Below, piece after piece: positions 26,509 to 33,720 of a stretch of DNA of 33,825 nt. The translations under genes and the position numbers were made by a program. Position 1 is the stretch's first letter; every line of letters starts with the position of its first letter. Origin of the DNA: Treponema sp. (GTDB lineage Bacteria; Spirochaetota; Spirochaetia; Treponematales; Breznakiellaceae); NCBI GenBank assembly GCA_031283725.1, contig JAITBG010000104.1, positions 1-33,825 on the forward strand, written 5' to 3'. A model generated the notes under the pieces. The model was not told the DNA's origin, made no database searches, and worked only from the letters and a program-made list of their open reading frames with translations.

Positions 26509-27012
26509 TTATTTTCCCTCCCGGGCGGCCTTATGGGCAGCCAAACCGATGATCTGGGCGATCAGTCCTCGGATAATCCGCATACTCATGAGCCCCATCC
26601 CAATCGGAAAAGACATGTAAATATACTGCATGGGGATCTTCAAAACCGGACTCAACTGGGGACGTGTAATTAAACTAACGCACATCTGGATACCGACTAT
26701 GGTACAGATTACTCCGAAAAGCAGGAACACTACCTGGCTGAAGAGGTTCAGTCCAAGCTTAGCCGTGCCTTTAAGACTGGATTCCAGCATATCTACCCGA
26801 ATATGGGTTTTTAATTTAGCCACCAGGCTGGACCCTAAAAAGGTCATCCAGATGAATGAATATCTTGCGGTTTCTTCTGTCCAGGCGGCGGGTGTTCTGA
26901 TGAGAAATCGAAATACTACCTGCAAAACAGTTACGGTAACAAAGTAGCCCATTAGCAAGCAGACAAAATATTCTTCCAGATGTTCATCTAAAAATTTCAA
27001 CGCTCTCTTCAT
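26509..27012 (-). CDS. TRAP transporter small membrane subunit (DctQ type), transporter A
   Basis: The product has 167 residues with four predicted helices. It contains the DctQ core TPAAWTEETARYSFIWMTFLG and the C-terminal segment MQYIYMSFPIGMGLMSMRII. AAGGGGAG precedes the ATG. It sits between the binding protein and DctM genes in the standard P-Q-M order. Confidence 0.92.
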   Translation of the reverse strand: MKRALKFLDEHLEEYFVCLLMGYFVTVTVLQVVFRFLIRTPAAWTEETARYSFIWMTFLGSSLVAKLKTHIRVDMLESSLKGTAKLGLNLFSQVVFLLFGVICTIVGIQMCVSLITRPQLSPVLKIPMQYIYMSFPIGMGLMSMRIIRGLIAQIIGLAAHKAAREGK

Positions 27013-27042
27013 GGAACTCCCCTTGTGGTAAATATCCGGTTT

Positions 27043-28077
27043 TTAGCGGGAAGCGGCGTTAACAGCGGCAAACAAACGATCAATAATCGCCTGTCCTCCG
27101 ACACTTTGTGCAAACACCGATAGTACCGGCTTAACCTTGTCTCTCCACTGCTGCATTTCCTGGTCCGTAAGTTCAATGATGGTCCCGCCGCTGTCTTTTA
27201 TTATTTTGATATACTCCTCATAGTTTTCGGCGGTCTTTTCGCGCTGGAACAGGGTACCTTTCATGACGGCTTCCCGAACAATCGTCTGCAGCTCCGGAGT
27301 CAGACCATTGAACCAGGCGGGGTTTGCCACGAGCATACCGCACTGGAATACATGGTTGGTCATGATCAAATATTTCTGAATTTCATAGAACCTGGAGGAG
27401 ACGAAGAGCTCCACCGGATTTTCCTGGGCATCCACCGTTCCCTGTTGCAGGGCGGTATACAGTTCCGCAAAAGATATGGCCGCGGGCTGGGCGCCCAAGG
27501 TTTCCCAAATGGCGATATGCAGGGGATTTGTCATAACCCGGATCTTAAGCCCCGCCAGATCCGAAGGAAGGCGGATACTCCGGGGGGCGGAAAGTTCCCG
27601 GTAGGCCACCGCTTCAATATAGCCCAGCCCCACCATGTCACCCGCTCCTTCCATCATATCCAGCATGCTTTTACCAAAGTCACCGTCCAGCACCTTATAG
27701 GCCACGTCTATGTTGGGGAAGGCAAAGGGTACGGAAAACACTCCCAACTCGGGCACAAACTGAACCAGATAGCCTACGTTGGTAAACATTATCTGCACAT
27801 CCCCTTCCTGTACCGCTTCCACAAGCTGGGGATCGTTGCCAAGCTGTCCGTTAGGGTAAATCTCTACTTTAAATACCCCATTACTTGCCTTTTCCATGTG
27901 ATCCTTAATCGCCAGGAAAGACTGATGGGCTAAAGTTTGTTCGTTACCCGTATGGGTCATCTTAACCGTGATGGTCTTCGGCGCGCCGGAAGAACCGGAA
28001 CCAGATTTGCTGCAAGCGCTGAATATAACCGTGAAGGATAAGACCACAATACCTGCTAGTAACATTGTTCTTTTCAT
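27043..28077 (-). CDS. TRAP transporter substrate-binding lipoprotein (DctP type), transporter A
   Basis: The product has 344 residues from the ATG at 28077, which is behind a strong AGGAGG; a longer open frame to 28179 would run into the dehydrogenase gene and is rejected. The lipobox IFSAC places the lipidated Cys at 22. DctP motifs are GVFKVEIYPNGQLGNDPQ, LAGLKIRVMTNPLH (Arg as likely carboxylate contact) and SFAELYTALQQGTVDAQENP. It binds an unknown carboxylate at the cell surface side of the membrane. Confidence 0.93.
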   Translation of the reverse strand: MKRTMLLAGIVVLSFTVIFSACSKSGSGSSGAPKTITVKMTHTGNEQTLAHQSFLAIKDHMEKASNGVFKVEIYPNGQLGNDPQLVEAVQEGDVQIMFTNVGYLVQFVPELGVFSVPFAFPNIDVAYKVLDGDFGKSMLDMMEGAGDMVGLGYIEAVAYRELSAPRSIRLPSDLAGLKIRVMTNPLHIAIWETLGAQPAAISFAELYTALQQGTVDAQENPVELFVSSRFYEIQKYLIMTNHVFQCGMLVANPAWFNGLTPELQTIVREAVMKGTLFQREKTAENYEEYIKIIKDSGGTIIELTDQEMQQWRDKVKPVLSVFAQSVGGQAIIDRLFAAVNAASR

Positions 28078-28099
28078 TTTATTACCTCCTGCATAATTA

Positions 28100-28119
28100 A
28101 AGCGAAACAAATTTCGCTT
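28100..28119 (-). other. Intra-operon hairpin before the TRAP A binding protein
   Basis: A perfect inverted repeat AAGCGAAA/TTTCGCTT with a 4-base loop lies between the dehydrogenase stop and the binding protein ribosome site. No U-tract follows, so it is unlikely to terminate. Hairpins at this position often protect or process mRNA to raise binding protein expression; that role is inference. Confidence 0.5.
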
Positions 28120-28124
28120 ATTTC

Positions 28125-29108
28125 CTAGTTGAGATTTGCTTTTTCCCGTACCTGGGGATTTACCACGTTCTTTGTCCACCGTCCGGAAAGCACATCAATC
28201 GTCTGTGCCGCCAGTTTGACATACAGGTCCGCCACGGCTTCCTCTGAATACATACCCACATGGGGGGTAAAGATAACGTTTTTCATGGAAAGCAGTTCAT
28301 GATCCACCGGCAGGGGTTCGCCCTCACAGACATCCAGACCTGCGGCGGCTATGACTCCCGTCTTAAGGGCGGTAATCAGATCCGCAGTGTTGATAATACC
28401 TCCCCGGGAGGCGTTGATCAGGATTACCCCGGGTTTCATCATCTTAAACTGGGGCATGGAAATCATGTGGGCGGTTTCCGGCATCAACGGTGTGTGTATG
28501 GATATAGCGTCCGCGTTCCGCAGTACCTCTTCCAGGGTCCCGGCTAAACTGATGCCGGGTTCATTCAAATTTTTTACAAAGGGATCGAACACCACTATTT
28601 TCATCCCCATGCCCAGGGCCATCTTTGCCAATTCCCGGCCTATTCTGCCGTAGCCGAGGATTCCCAGGGTCTGCCCCCGGATCCGGTGACTTTTTATCGC
28701 CGTACCCGCGGCATAACCTCCGGCCCGCGCCCGGGCGATAAAGGGTAAAAGCTGACGTTCCAGGGCAAGTAACAGAGTAAAGGCGTGGCTGGCCACTTCA
28801 TAGGTGCAGTAATCCGGAACATTACACACCGCAATTCCTCTGGCCGTTGCGGCTTCAAGATCCACATTGTCGTAACCAATACCGCAACGTCCGATAAATT
28901 TAAGGTTTGGCAACGCCCCAATCAGCTTCGCATCAAAGGGGATGGTCATCACCATGACGGCATCGGCGTCCTTTGCCTTATCAATCACTTCCTGGGGGCT
29001 TTTATAATTGCAGAAAATAAATTCCTGCCCCGCACCGGTAAAACTCTTAGTCAACTGATCCTTGTTTTCCTGAGTAAGAAACTGTTCTTCCAGATAATAA
29101 GTCCGCAT
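28125..29108 (-). CDS. D-isomer-specific 2-hydroxyacid dehydrogenase
   Basis: The product has 327 residues. The NAD-binding motif GYGRIG is at 152-157, with Asp175 at the end of the next strand (VFDP), favouring NAD(H) over NADP(H). The catalytic set Arg235 (NASRGG), Glu264 (CEGEP) and His283 (TPHVG) is complete. The family interconverts 2-oxoacids and D-2-hydroxyacids; members include phosphoglycerate, glyoxylate and lactate dehydrogenases. There is no C-terminal ACT domain, so it is not a regulated SerA. AAAGGAG lies upstream of the ATG. It sits between DRE-TIM enzyme A and TRAP A, pointing to a 2-hydroxyacid or 2-oxoacid as the imported compound or an intermediate. Confidence 0.93.
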   Translation of the reverse strand: MRTYYLEEQFLTQENKDQLTKSFTGAGQEFIFCNYKSPQEVIDKAKDADAVMVMTIPFDAKLIGALPNLKFIGRCGIGYDNVDLEAATARGIAVCNVPDYCTYEVASHAFTLLLALERQLLPFIARARAGGYAAGTAIKSHRIRGQTLGILGYGRIGRELAKMALGMGMKIVVFDPFVKNLNEPGISLAGTLEEVLRNADAISIHTPLMPETAHMISMPQFKMMKPGVILINASRGGIINTADLITALKTGVIAAAGLDVCEGEPLPVDHELLSMKNVIFTPHVGMYSEEAVADLYVKLAAQTIDVLSGRWTKNVVNPQVREKANLN

Positions 29109-29133
29109 AGGGTAATACTTCTCCTTTTGCCTG

Positions 29134-30345
29134 TTATTTTTTCAAGGTATCCGCCAGGTCTTTGAACTCCCGGCGGCTTAAGTCCCGTTTTACGCTTATG
29201 GCCTGATCCTTCACCAGATTGACCATGGTTTTTATTTCCTCTTCCGAAAGGCTAATACCCAGCTCTTGGGCAACCAGAGCGATATTGGCGGCGCCACTCT
29301 TTTTGCCGGTATAAATATAGGGAGCGCGCTGGTTAACCAGGGTCCAGAGATAGGGCAGCATTACCAGGGGGTCCGTATCTTTACAATTCTTCCACATCCC
29401 CACGGGCATCCCGGTTTCCCAGCCGAAGATACGTTCCCCTACGACGGCCTTTAGGGGCGATACGGGTGAACCGGAACGTTTTTCCACCTCCCGGGAAAGA
29501 TCCAGAAGCTGCGAAAGATCGATCCCTGTATCAATGCCATAGAGCGCCCGCAGCGATACTAACAGCGGTTCCAGGGGCGTATTACCGGTACGTTCCCCTA
29601 TGCCGTTTACCGTAACATGGGCGCAGGAAGCCCCTGCCGAAAGGGCCGCGATGGTGGTAGCCACACTCAGGCCGAAATCCTCATGGCAATGAACCTCAAT
29701 GGGGCATTGCAGCCGTTCAATCATTTTACGAACCGTGTACGCCGCGCCTTCCGGAGAGAACGCGCCGAAGGTATCAACCAGGGTAACAGCATCCAGGTGC
29801 CCCCCTTCCTTGATTGCGCTCAGGGTATCCAGCAAAAAATCCAGGCTGGCCCGGGAACCGTCCGCCGGGAAAAAAGTAACCTTCATTCCAAGATCGCGGG
29901 CCGCGGAGGTGGCCTCGCAGGCGGCTTTGATCGCCTTTTCCACGCTCCACTTCATGCCTTTGTTAAGGAGATGCTCGCTTCCCGGAACCTCCGCTAGGAC
30001 GCCGTGTACGCCGCATTTCTTGGCGAGCTCAATATCGCTTACCACATTGCGTACAAAACAATAAATCTCCGCTTTAAGCCCGCTGTCGCAGATTTCACGG
30101 ATGGCATCCGCATCCCCCTGGGATACGGCGGGGGTCCCCGCTTCAATCTTGTGTATACCAATCGCGTCAAGCTTTTTAGCAATCACAACCTTATCCTCAC
30201 GGCTGAACACAACCCCCGGCTGCTGCTCACCGTCCCGCAGGGTTGTATCAAGTATCTTTACATCCTTTACAAATTGGAGCTTTGACGTAATCTCCGGCAC
30301 ATAATTCGCCGGCGCCACCCACCATTTTTCTTCCCGAAACCCCAT
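29134..30345 (-). CDS. DRE-TIM metallolyase superfamily enzyme A (isopropylmalate/homocitrate synthase-like)
   Basis: The product has 403 residues from the ATG at 30345, preceded by GGAGGT; an upstream in-frame ATG at 30378 gives an N-terminus unlike its paralogue. It carries the barrel signature DTTLRDGEQQPG, the metal-binding HCHEDFG and VNGIGERTGN. It is paralogous along its whole length to enzyme B at 22610-23821, including the N-terminal KWWV(A/S)PxNY and the C-terminal GKKSG and KRDL segments, and likewise lacks a LeuA regulatory domain. As the first gene of the cluster, next to the promoter and regulator, it probably acts early in the pathway. Substrate and direction (condensation or cleavage) are unknown. 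Confidence 0.88.
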   Translation of the reverse strand: MGFREEKWWVAPANYVPEITSKLQFVKDVKILDTTLRDGEQQPGVVFSREDKVVIAKKLDAIGIHKIEAGTPAVSQGDADAIREICDSGLKAEIYCFVRNVVSDIELAKKCGVHGVLAEVPGSEHLLNKGMKWSVEKAIKAACEATSAARDLGMKVTFFPADGSRASLDFLLDTLSAIKEGGHLDAVTLVDTFGAFSPEGAAYTVRKMIERLQCPIEVHCHEDFGLSVATTIAALSAGASCAHVTVNGIGERTGNTPLEPLLVSLRALYGIDTGIDLSQLLDLSREVEKRSGSPVSPLKAVVGERIFGWETGMPVGMWKNCKDTDPLVMLPYLWTLVNQRAPYIYTGKKSGAANIALVAQELGISLSEEEIKTMVNLVKDQAISVKRDLSRREFKDLADTLKK

Positions 30346-30385
30346 ATTATACCTCCACAAGGGCATAGCTATTTTCACTAAGCTT

Positions 30386-30414
30386 ATCGTATCATGTTTT
30401 CATAACCTTGTCAA
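30386..30414 (-). promoter_or_regulatory. Strong candidate sigma-70 promoter of the minus-strand carboxylate cluster
   Basis: TTGACA (30414-30409) and TACGAT (30391-30386) on the minus strand are exactly 17 bases apart; the -35 is a perfect match and the -10 matches 4 of 6. Transcription would start near 30379, giving a leader of about 34 bases before the enzyme A start codon. Confidence 0.7.
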
Positions 30415-30435
30415 CAATATTTTATATGATATTGT
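30414..30435. promoter_or_regulatory. Inverted repeat abutting the cluster -35 box (operator candidate 1)
   Basis: ACAATAT (30414-30420) and ATATTGT (30429-30435) form perfect 7-bp arms with an 8-base spacer. The repeat touches the -35 box of the minus-strand promoter from upstream, a position suited to activation or to repression of the divergent pair. Binding by the adjacent MerR-XRE-cupin protein is inference. Confidence 0.45.
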
Positions 30436-30483
30436 AAATTTTTATTTGATTTTTCTCTATCTTTAAAATATTATTAAAAAGGC

Positions 30484-30516
30484 GTATATCGATTTTTTTT
30501 ATACAAATTGATATAC
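30484..30516. promoter_or_regulatory. Inverted repeat near the regulator promoter (operator candidate 2)
   Basis: GTATATCGAT (30484-30493) and ATTGATATAC (30507-30516) pair at 9 of 10 positions. The right arm overlaps a possible plus-strand -10 box TATACT (30512-30517), suggesting autoregulation of the gene at 30577. Both operator candidates share a GATAT core. Confidence 0.45.
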
Positions 30517-30576
30517 TTACAGTAAATCAGGGATAACAAGGATAAAGAGGTGTATGTAACTGATTCGGGAGAGATA

Positions 30577-31401
30577 ATGCTGAGTATCCGGGAAGCGGCC
30601 AAAGAAATCGGCGTGGTCCCCGCAACCATCCGGAACTGGGAAAAACAGGGAATTATTAGCTCAAAACGGATAAAAAACGGATACCGGGTTTTTGACCATG
30701 TGGATATAACCAGAATGCGTGGACTAAAACGCTATTCCAGGGAAAATAAATTGAGTGTCAACGCCGCCAACATAATTATAGGCCGGGCGAAATCTCAAAA
30801 TACTCATGATCCCGGAGAAGAACCCGGTCAGGGCCCCTCCATGGGGATATTGAAGAGCGAAAAATGGAAACAATGCCGGCTTGAACGGGGTTTTGTCCTG
30901 GAGGATGTGGCCAGAGCGGTCCAAATTTCACCTTCCTACCTCCATAAAATCGAAAACAAGCAGACCAATGTTTCCCTGGATATCCTGCAGCGGCTTGCGG
31001 ATTTCTACGGAGAAGATCTCCTCTATTATATTGCGGATGCCCCCAGCGATCAGCACATTGTACGAAAGGGCGGCGGGGAGCCTATCGAAATAGGGCTCAA
31101 GGGCGTTTTGGTAAAATCCCTTATCGCCATGAGCAAATTTTCCCTTTCGGTTCTCCTCTTTACGGCGGAGCCAAATTCCGGCAGGGCCAAATCTCACTTG
31201 CACCACGGGGAAGAATTTCTCTATATCCTGTCGGGAAAAATCCATTTTATTTTAGTGAATACCGAATATGTGCTTTCCGCGGGGGATTCCCTGAGTTTCC
31301 GTTCATCGGATAATCACGCATGGTTCAACCGCGAAAAAAAGGAAGCCCGAATTCTTTGGACCTATACTCCGGGCCGGCATCCTGCTGCCCAAACCATATA
31401 G
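30577..31401 (+). CDS. Transcriptional regulator with MerR-type HTH, XRE-type HTH and C-terminal cupin
   Basis: The product has 274 residues with three domains. A MerR-like winged helix (about 1-60: LSIREAAKEIGVVPATIRNW, then GYRVFDHVDITRM) is followed by an XRE HTH (about 98-150: LEDVARAVQISPSYLHKIEN) and a cupin (about 180-265). The cupin carries H-x-H-x3-E (HLHHGEE), then YILSG, then the second motif with NHAWFN, so it can probably bind a metal or small ligand. XRE-cupin proteins commonly control use of amines, acids or amino acids. The ATG at 30577 has GGGAG at 5-base spacing and gives the normal MerR N-terminus; a GTG at 30550 with AAGGA is an alternative. It is divergent from the carboxylate cluster and is the obvious candidate for its regulator. 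Confidence 0.9.
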   Translation: MLSIREAAKEIGVVPATIRNWEKQGIISSKRIKNGYRVFDHVDITRMRGLKRYSRENKLSVNAANIIIGRAKSQNTHDPGEEPGQGPSMGILKSEKWKQCRLERGFVLEDVARAVQISPSYLHKIENKQTNVSLDILQRLADFYGEDLLYYIADAPSDQHIVRKGGGEPIEIGLKGVLVKSLIAMSKFSLSVLLFTAEPNSGRAKSHLHHGEEFLYILSGKIHFILVNTEYVLSAGDSLSFRSSDNHAWFNREKKEARILWTYTPGRHPAAQTI

Positions 31402-31403
31402 AC

Positions 31404-31472
31404 TAGGAGTTTTGCGGAACTTCGTTCCGCTTCGATTGAACTGTGCGGTAGTCGCCGCGCGAGATAGGAGTT
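31404..31472. repeat. Hairpin-bearing spacer flanked by 8-bp direct repeats
   Basis: TAGGAGTT occurs at 31404-31411 and again at 31465-31472, and the second copy supplies the thioesterase ribosome site. Between them lies a perfect hairpin GCGGAAC-TTC-GTTCCGC (31414-31430) and a weaker GCGG/CCGC dyad. The arrangement looks like a small palindromic insertion with a target duplication. It has no U-tract typical of a terminator. Confidence 0.45.
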
Positions 31473-31478
31473 GTTTCT

Positions 31479-31886
31479 ATGTTTACAACAACAGTAACCC
31501 CCAGGTTCGGGGACATTGACGGCCTGGGGCATATCAACAACACGGTTCTGGCGGGATGGTTTGAGCTTGGCCGGAACCCCCTGTTCCGGATCTTCGATCC
31601 CAACCTGCAGGTAGCGCACGGCGTATGGCCTCTCATTATGGCCCACGCGGAGTATGATTTTGTGGGGGAGCTCTTTTTTCAGCACGACGTGGAAATCCGC
31701 AGCTCCATCAGCCGTATCGGGACCAAGTCATTCACGGTATACCACGAAGCATGGCAGGAAGGCCGACTCTGCACTACCGGGAACGCCGTAATTGTGCACT
31801 TCGATTTTATCAGCCGGAAAAGCACACCTATCCCGGAGGATAAAAAAAGGGTGTTAGCAGAACATTTGAAAACACAGGAAAACTAA
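31479..31886 (+). CDS. Hotdog-fold acyl-CoA thioesterase (4HBT family)
   Basis: The product has 135 residues, the usual size. The N-terminal motif RFGDIDGLGHINNTVLAGWF is the classical 4HBT/YbgC active-site region, with Asp14 as probable catalytic residue and His18-Ile-Asn-Asn following. It hydrolyses an acyl-CoA to acid and CoA; chain length and substrate are unknown. TAGGAG lies 8 bases before the ATG. It follows the cluster regulator in the same direction, 78 bases away, so it may be cotranscribed and serve the same CoA-ester pathway. It converges on gpmI. Confidence 0.9.
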   Translation: MFTTTVTPRFGDIDGLGHINNTVLAGWFELGRNPLFRIFDPNLQVAHGVWPLIMAHAEYDFVGELFFQHDVEIRSSISRIGTKSFTVYHEAWQEGRLCTTGNAVIVHFDFISRKSTPIPEDKKRVLAEHLKTQEN

Positions 31887-31891
31887 CCGCT

Positions 31892-33556
31892 CTACCGTAT
31901 CACCGCTTTGTCATAGTCCGCGGGAGGAATGTAGCCCAAAAGGCGGATGCAGGTGGCGGCGATGGAACTGATCCCCAGGCCCTCGTTCAGGGGCGTCACG
32001 GGATACTCGCCCTTGTATTCCGGATCGTAGATGATGCACGGGACGGGGTTGAGGCTGTGGCTGGTCTTAGCCTTGGGGCTGCCGTCTTCCTTGCGGGAAA
32101 CCGCGCCGGTTTTTTTATCGTGTTCAAACATATCGTCGGAGTTGCCGTGGTCTGCGGTGATAACCAATACCGCGCCTGCGTTCTCCACCACCCTGGCAAT
32201 ACGGCCTAACTGGAGATCCATGGCTTCCATGGAGCAGACCACCGCCTGGTAAATGCCGGTATGGCCCACCATGTCGCCATTGGGGAAGTTGAGCCGGATA
32301 AAATCGTAGTTCCCCGAAGGGATGGCTTCCAAAACCCGATCTGCGATCTCCGCGCACTTCATCCAGGGGCGCTGCTCAAAGGGGAGTACGTCGCTCTTGA
32401 TCTCCACATAGTCCTCAAGCTTGTCGTCAAACTTGCCGGTACGGTTGCCGTTGAAGAAATAGGTTACATGGCCGTACTTCTGGGTCTCCGAAATAGCAAG
32501 GGTGCGTACTCCGGTGGTAGCCAGGTATTCTCCCATGGTCCGGTCAATGGAGGGCGGGCTTACCAGGTAGCGGCGGGGCACATGCAGGTCCCCATCGTAT
32601 TCCATCATCCCGGCGTAGCATACCTTCGGCCTGCGTCCCCGATCGAACTTGTCAAACCGGTCCTCCTCAAAGGCGGCGGTGATCTCCAGGGCTCGGTCCC
32701 CCCGGAAATTAAAGTACACCACCGAATCGCCGTCTTCAATAATACCGATAGGCTTTCCGTCTTTGGCGATAACGAATTCTTTGAGGTCCTGGTCGATGAT
32801 GCCGGGGATCTCAGCGCGGTAGGTTTCCACCGCCTCCCTGGTTGTGGCGAATTGCCGCCCCTCGCCGTGGACGTGGACCTTCCAGCCCCGCTCCACCATG
32901 CTCCAGTCCGCGCCGTAGCGATCCATGGTGATCCACATCCGGCCGCCGCCGGAAGCTATGGCCGCATCAAAAGCGCCGTTGTTCTGTTCCTTCAAGAAAG
33001 CCTCGAAGGGATCAACGTATTCCAGGGCGCTGGTTTCCCCCACGTCCCGTCCGTCAAAGAGCACATGGACCCGTACCTTTTTGACCCCCTCTTTCTTTGC
33101 CTGCGTTATCATGGCCTTGAGATGATCCAAATGGCTGTGCACATTGCCGTCGGAAAAGAGGCCGATAAAGTGCAGGGTTGGCGCCCGGGCGCCTTCGCCC
33201 TTAACCACGTTGGACGACACGTCTTTCCAGGCCTGGCCGGTAAACATAGCGCCGGTTTCGATGGAGTTGGTTACCAGCGCCGCTCCCTGGCTAAAGACCC
33301 GGCCGCAGCCCATGGCGTTGTGGCCCACCTCGCTGTTCCCCATGTCGTCGTCCGAAGGAAGCCCTACCGCCTTTCCATGGGCTTTAAGCCTGGTATTCGA
33401 GCTTTTCCCCTGAATCGCGTCCAGGTGATACATTTTAGAATCCGCGACCGCGTCGCCTTCTTTATATTTGCCGTACCCCACGCCGTCCATGATGACCAGC
33501 ACCACCGGCCCGCGCCGGCCTTTCCAGGAAGGGTCTTTTTTAAGCGCTTCTACCAT
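31892..33556 (-). CDS. gpmI: 2,3-bisphosphoglycerate-independent phosphoglycerate mutase
   Basis: The product has 554 residues, somewhat longer than the usual 510-515. It is an alkaline-phosphatase-fold enzyme interconverting 3- and 2-phosphoglycerate in cytoplasmic glycolysis with a di-manganese site. Diagnostic motifs are MDGVGYG (Asp24), the phosphoserine loop GNSEVGHNAMGCGR (Ser75), HSHLDH, FDGRDVGETS, FNFRGDRA, NFPNGDMVGHTG and TADHGNSDDM. The extra length is partly insertions such as HDKKTGAVSRKEDGSPKAKT near the C-terminus. AAGGGG precedes the ATG. It is a housekeeping gene, probably monocistronic. Confidence 0.96.
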   Translation of the reverse strand: MVEALKKDPSWKGRRGPVVLVIMDGVGYGKYKEGDAVADSKMYHLDAIQGKSSNTRLKAHGKAVGLPSDDDMGNSEVGHNAMGCGRVFSQGAALVTNSIETGAMFTGQAWKDVSSNVVKGEGARAPTLHFIGLFSDGNVHSHLDHLKAMITQAKKEGVKKVRVHVLFDGRDVGETSALEYVDPFEAFLKEQNNGAFDAAIASGGGRMWITMDRYGADWSMVERGWKVHVHGEGRQFATTREAVETYRAEIPGIIDQDLKEFVIAKDGKPIGIIEDGDSVVYFNFRGDRALEITAAFEEDRFDKFDRGRRPKVCYAGMMEYDGDLHVPRRYLVSPPSIDRTMGEYLATTGVRTLAISETQKYGHVTYFFNGNRTGKFDDKLEDYVEIKSDVLPFEQRPWMKCAEIADRVLEAIPSGNYDFIRLNFPNGDMVGHTGIYQAVVCSMEAMDLQLGRIARVVENAGAVLVITADHGNSDDMFEHDKKTGAVSRKEDGSPKAKTSHSLNPVPCIIYDPEYKGEYPVTPLNEGLGISSIAATCIRLLGYIPPADYDKAVIR

Positions 33557-33589
33557 AATCAGGAACCCCTTGTTTAATACTATACCCCT

Positions 33590-33618
33590 AGTATACTCTA
33601 AACGCGGCCCGCAGGAAA
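33590..33618 (-). promoter_or_regulatory. Candidate promoter of gpmI
   Basis: On the minus strand TATACT (33595-33590) matches the -10 consensus at 5 of 6 positions, and TTTCCT (33618-33613) is a poor -35 at 17-base spacing. A dyad AACGCGG/CCGCGTT (33601-33607 with 33622-33628) overlaps it and could be an operator. Confidence 0.4.
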
Positions 33619-33635
33619 GCCCCGCGTTGCCTCAC

Positions 33636-33683
33636 TGAAAATGTTACCGAAAAGGGACCATGCCTCAAATTGAAAATGTTACC
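33636..33683. repeat. 13-bp direct repeats at an insertion-sequence end
   Basis: TGAAAATGTTACC occurs at 33636-33648 and 33671-33683, 35 bases apart and just upstream of the transposase start. Repeated short motifs near the terminus are typical transposase binding sites. The exact left tip of the element is not defined here. Confidence 0.6.
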
Positions 33684-33720
33684 CAAATTATTATGAGGGC
33701 GCTCGAAGGAGGGCGTCCCC

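Noticed and set aside
28078-28179. N-terminal extension of the TRAP A binding protein to 28179
   Set aside because: It would overlap the dehydrogenase gene and bury the signal peptide; the ATG at 28077 has a strong AGGAGG and begins a proper lipoprotein signal.
22610-30345. The two DRE-TIM enzymes as NifV homocitrate synthases of a nitrogen-fixation locus
   Set aside because: No nif genes are nearby. The context is TRAP uptake and CoA-ester metabolism, and the family signature alone does not distinguish substrates.
31414-31430. Intrinsic terminator after the regulator gene
   Set aside because: The stem is perfect but is followed by TTCGATTG and not a T-run, so it lacks the main terminator feature.
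32261-33577. Long open frame on the plus strand opposite gpmI
   Set aside because: It is exactly antisense to a strongly conserved gene, has no ribosome site of its own and shows no recognisable motif; it is a codon-bias mirror.
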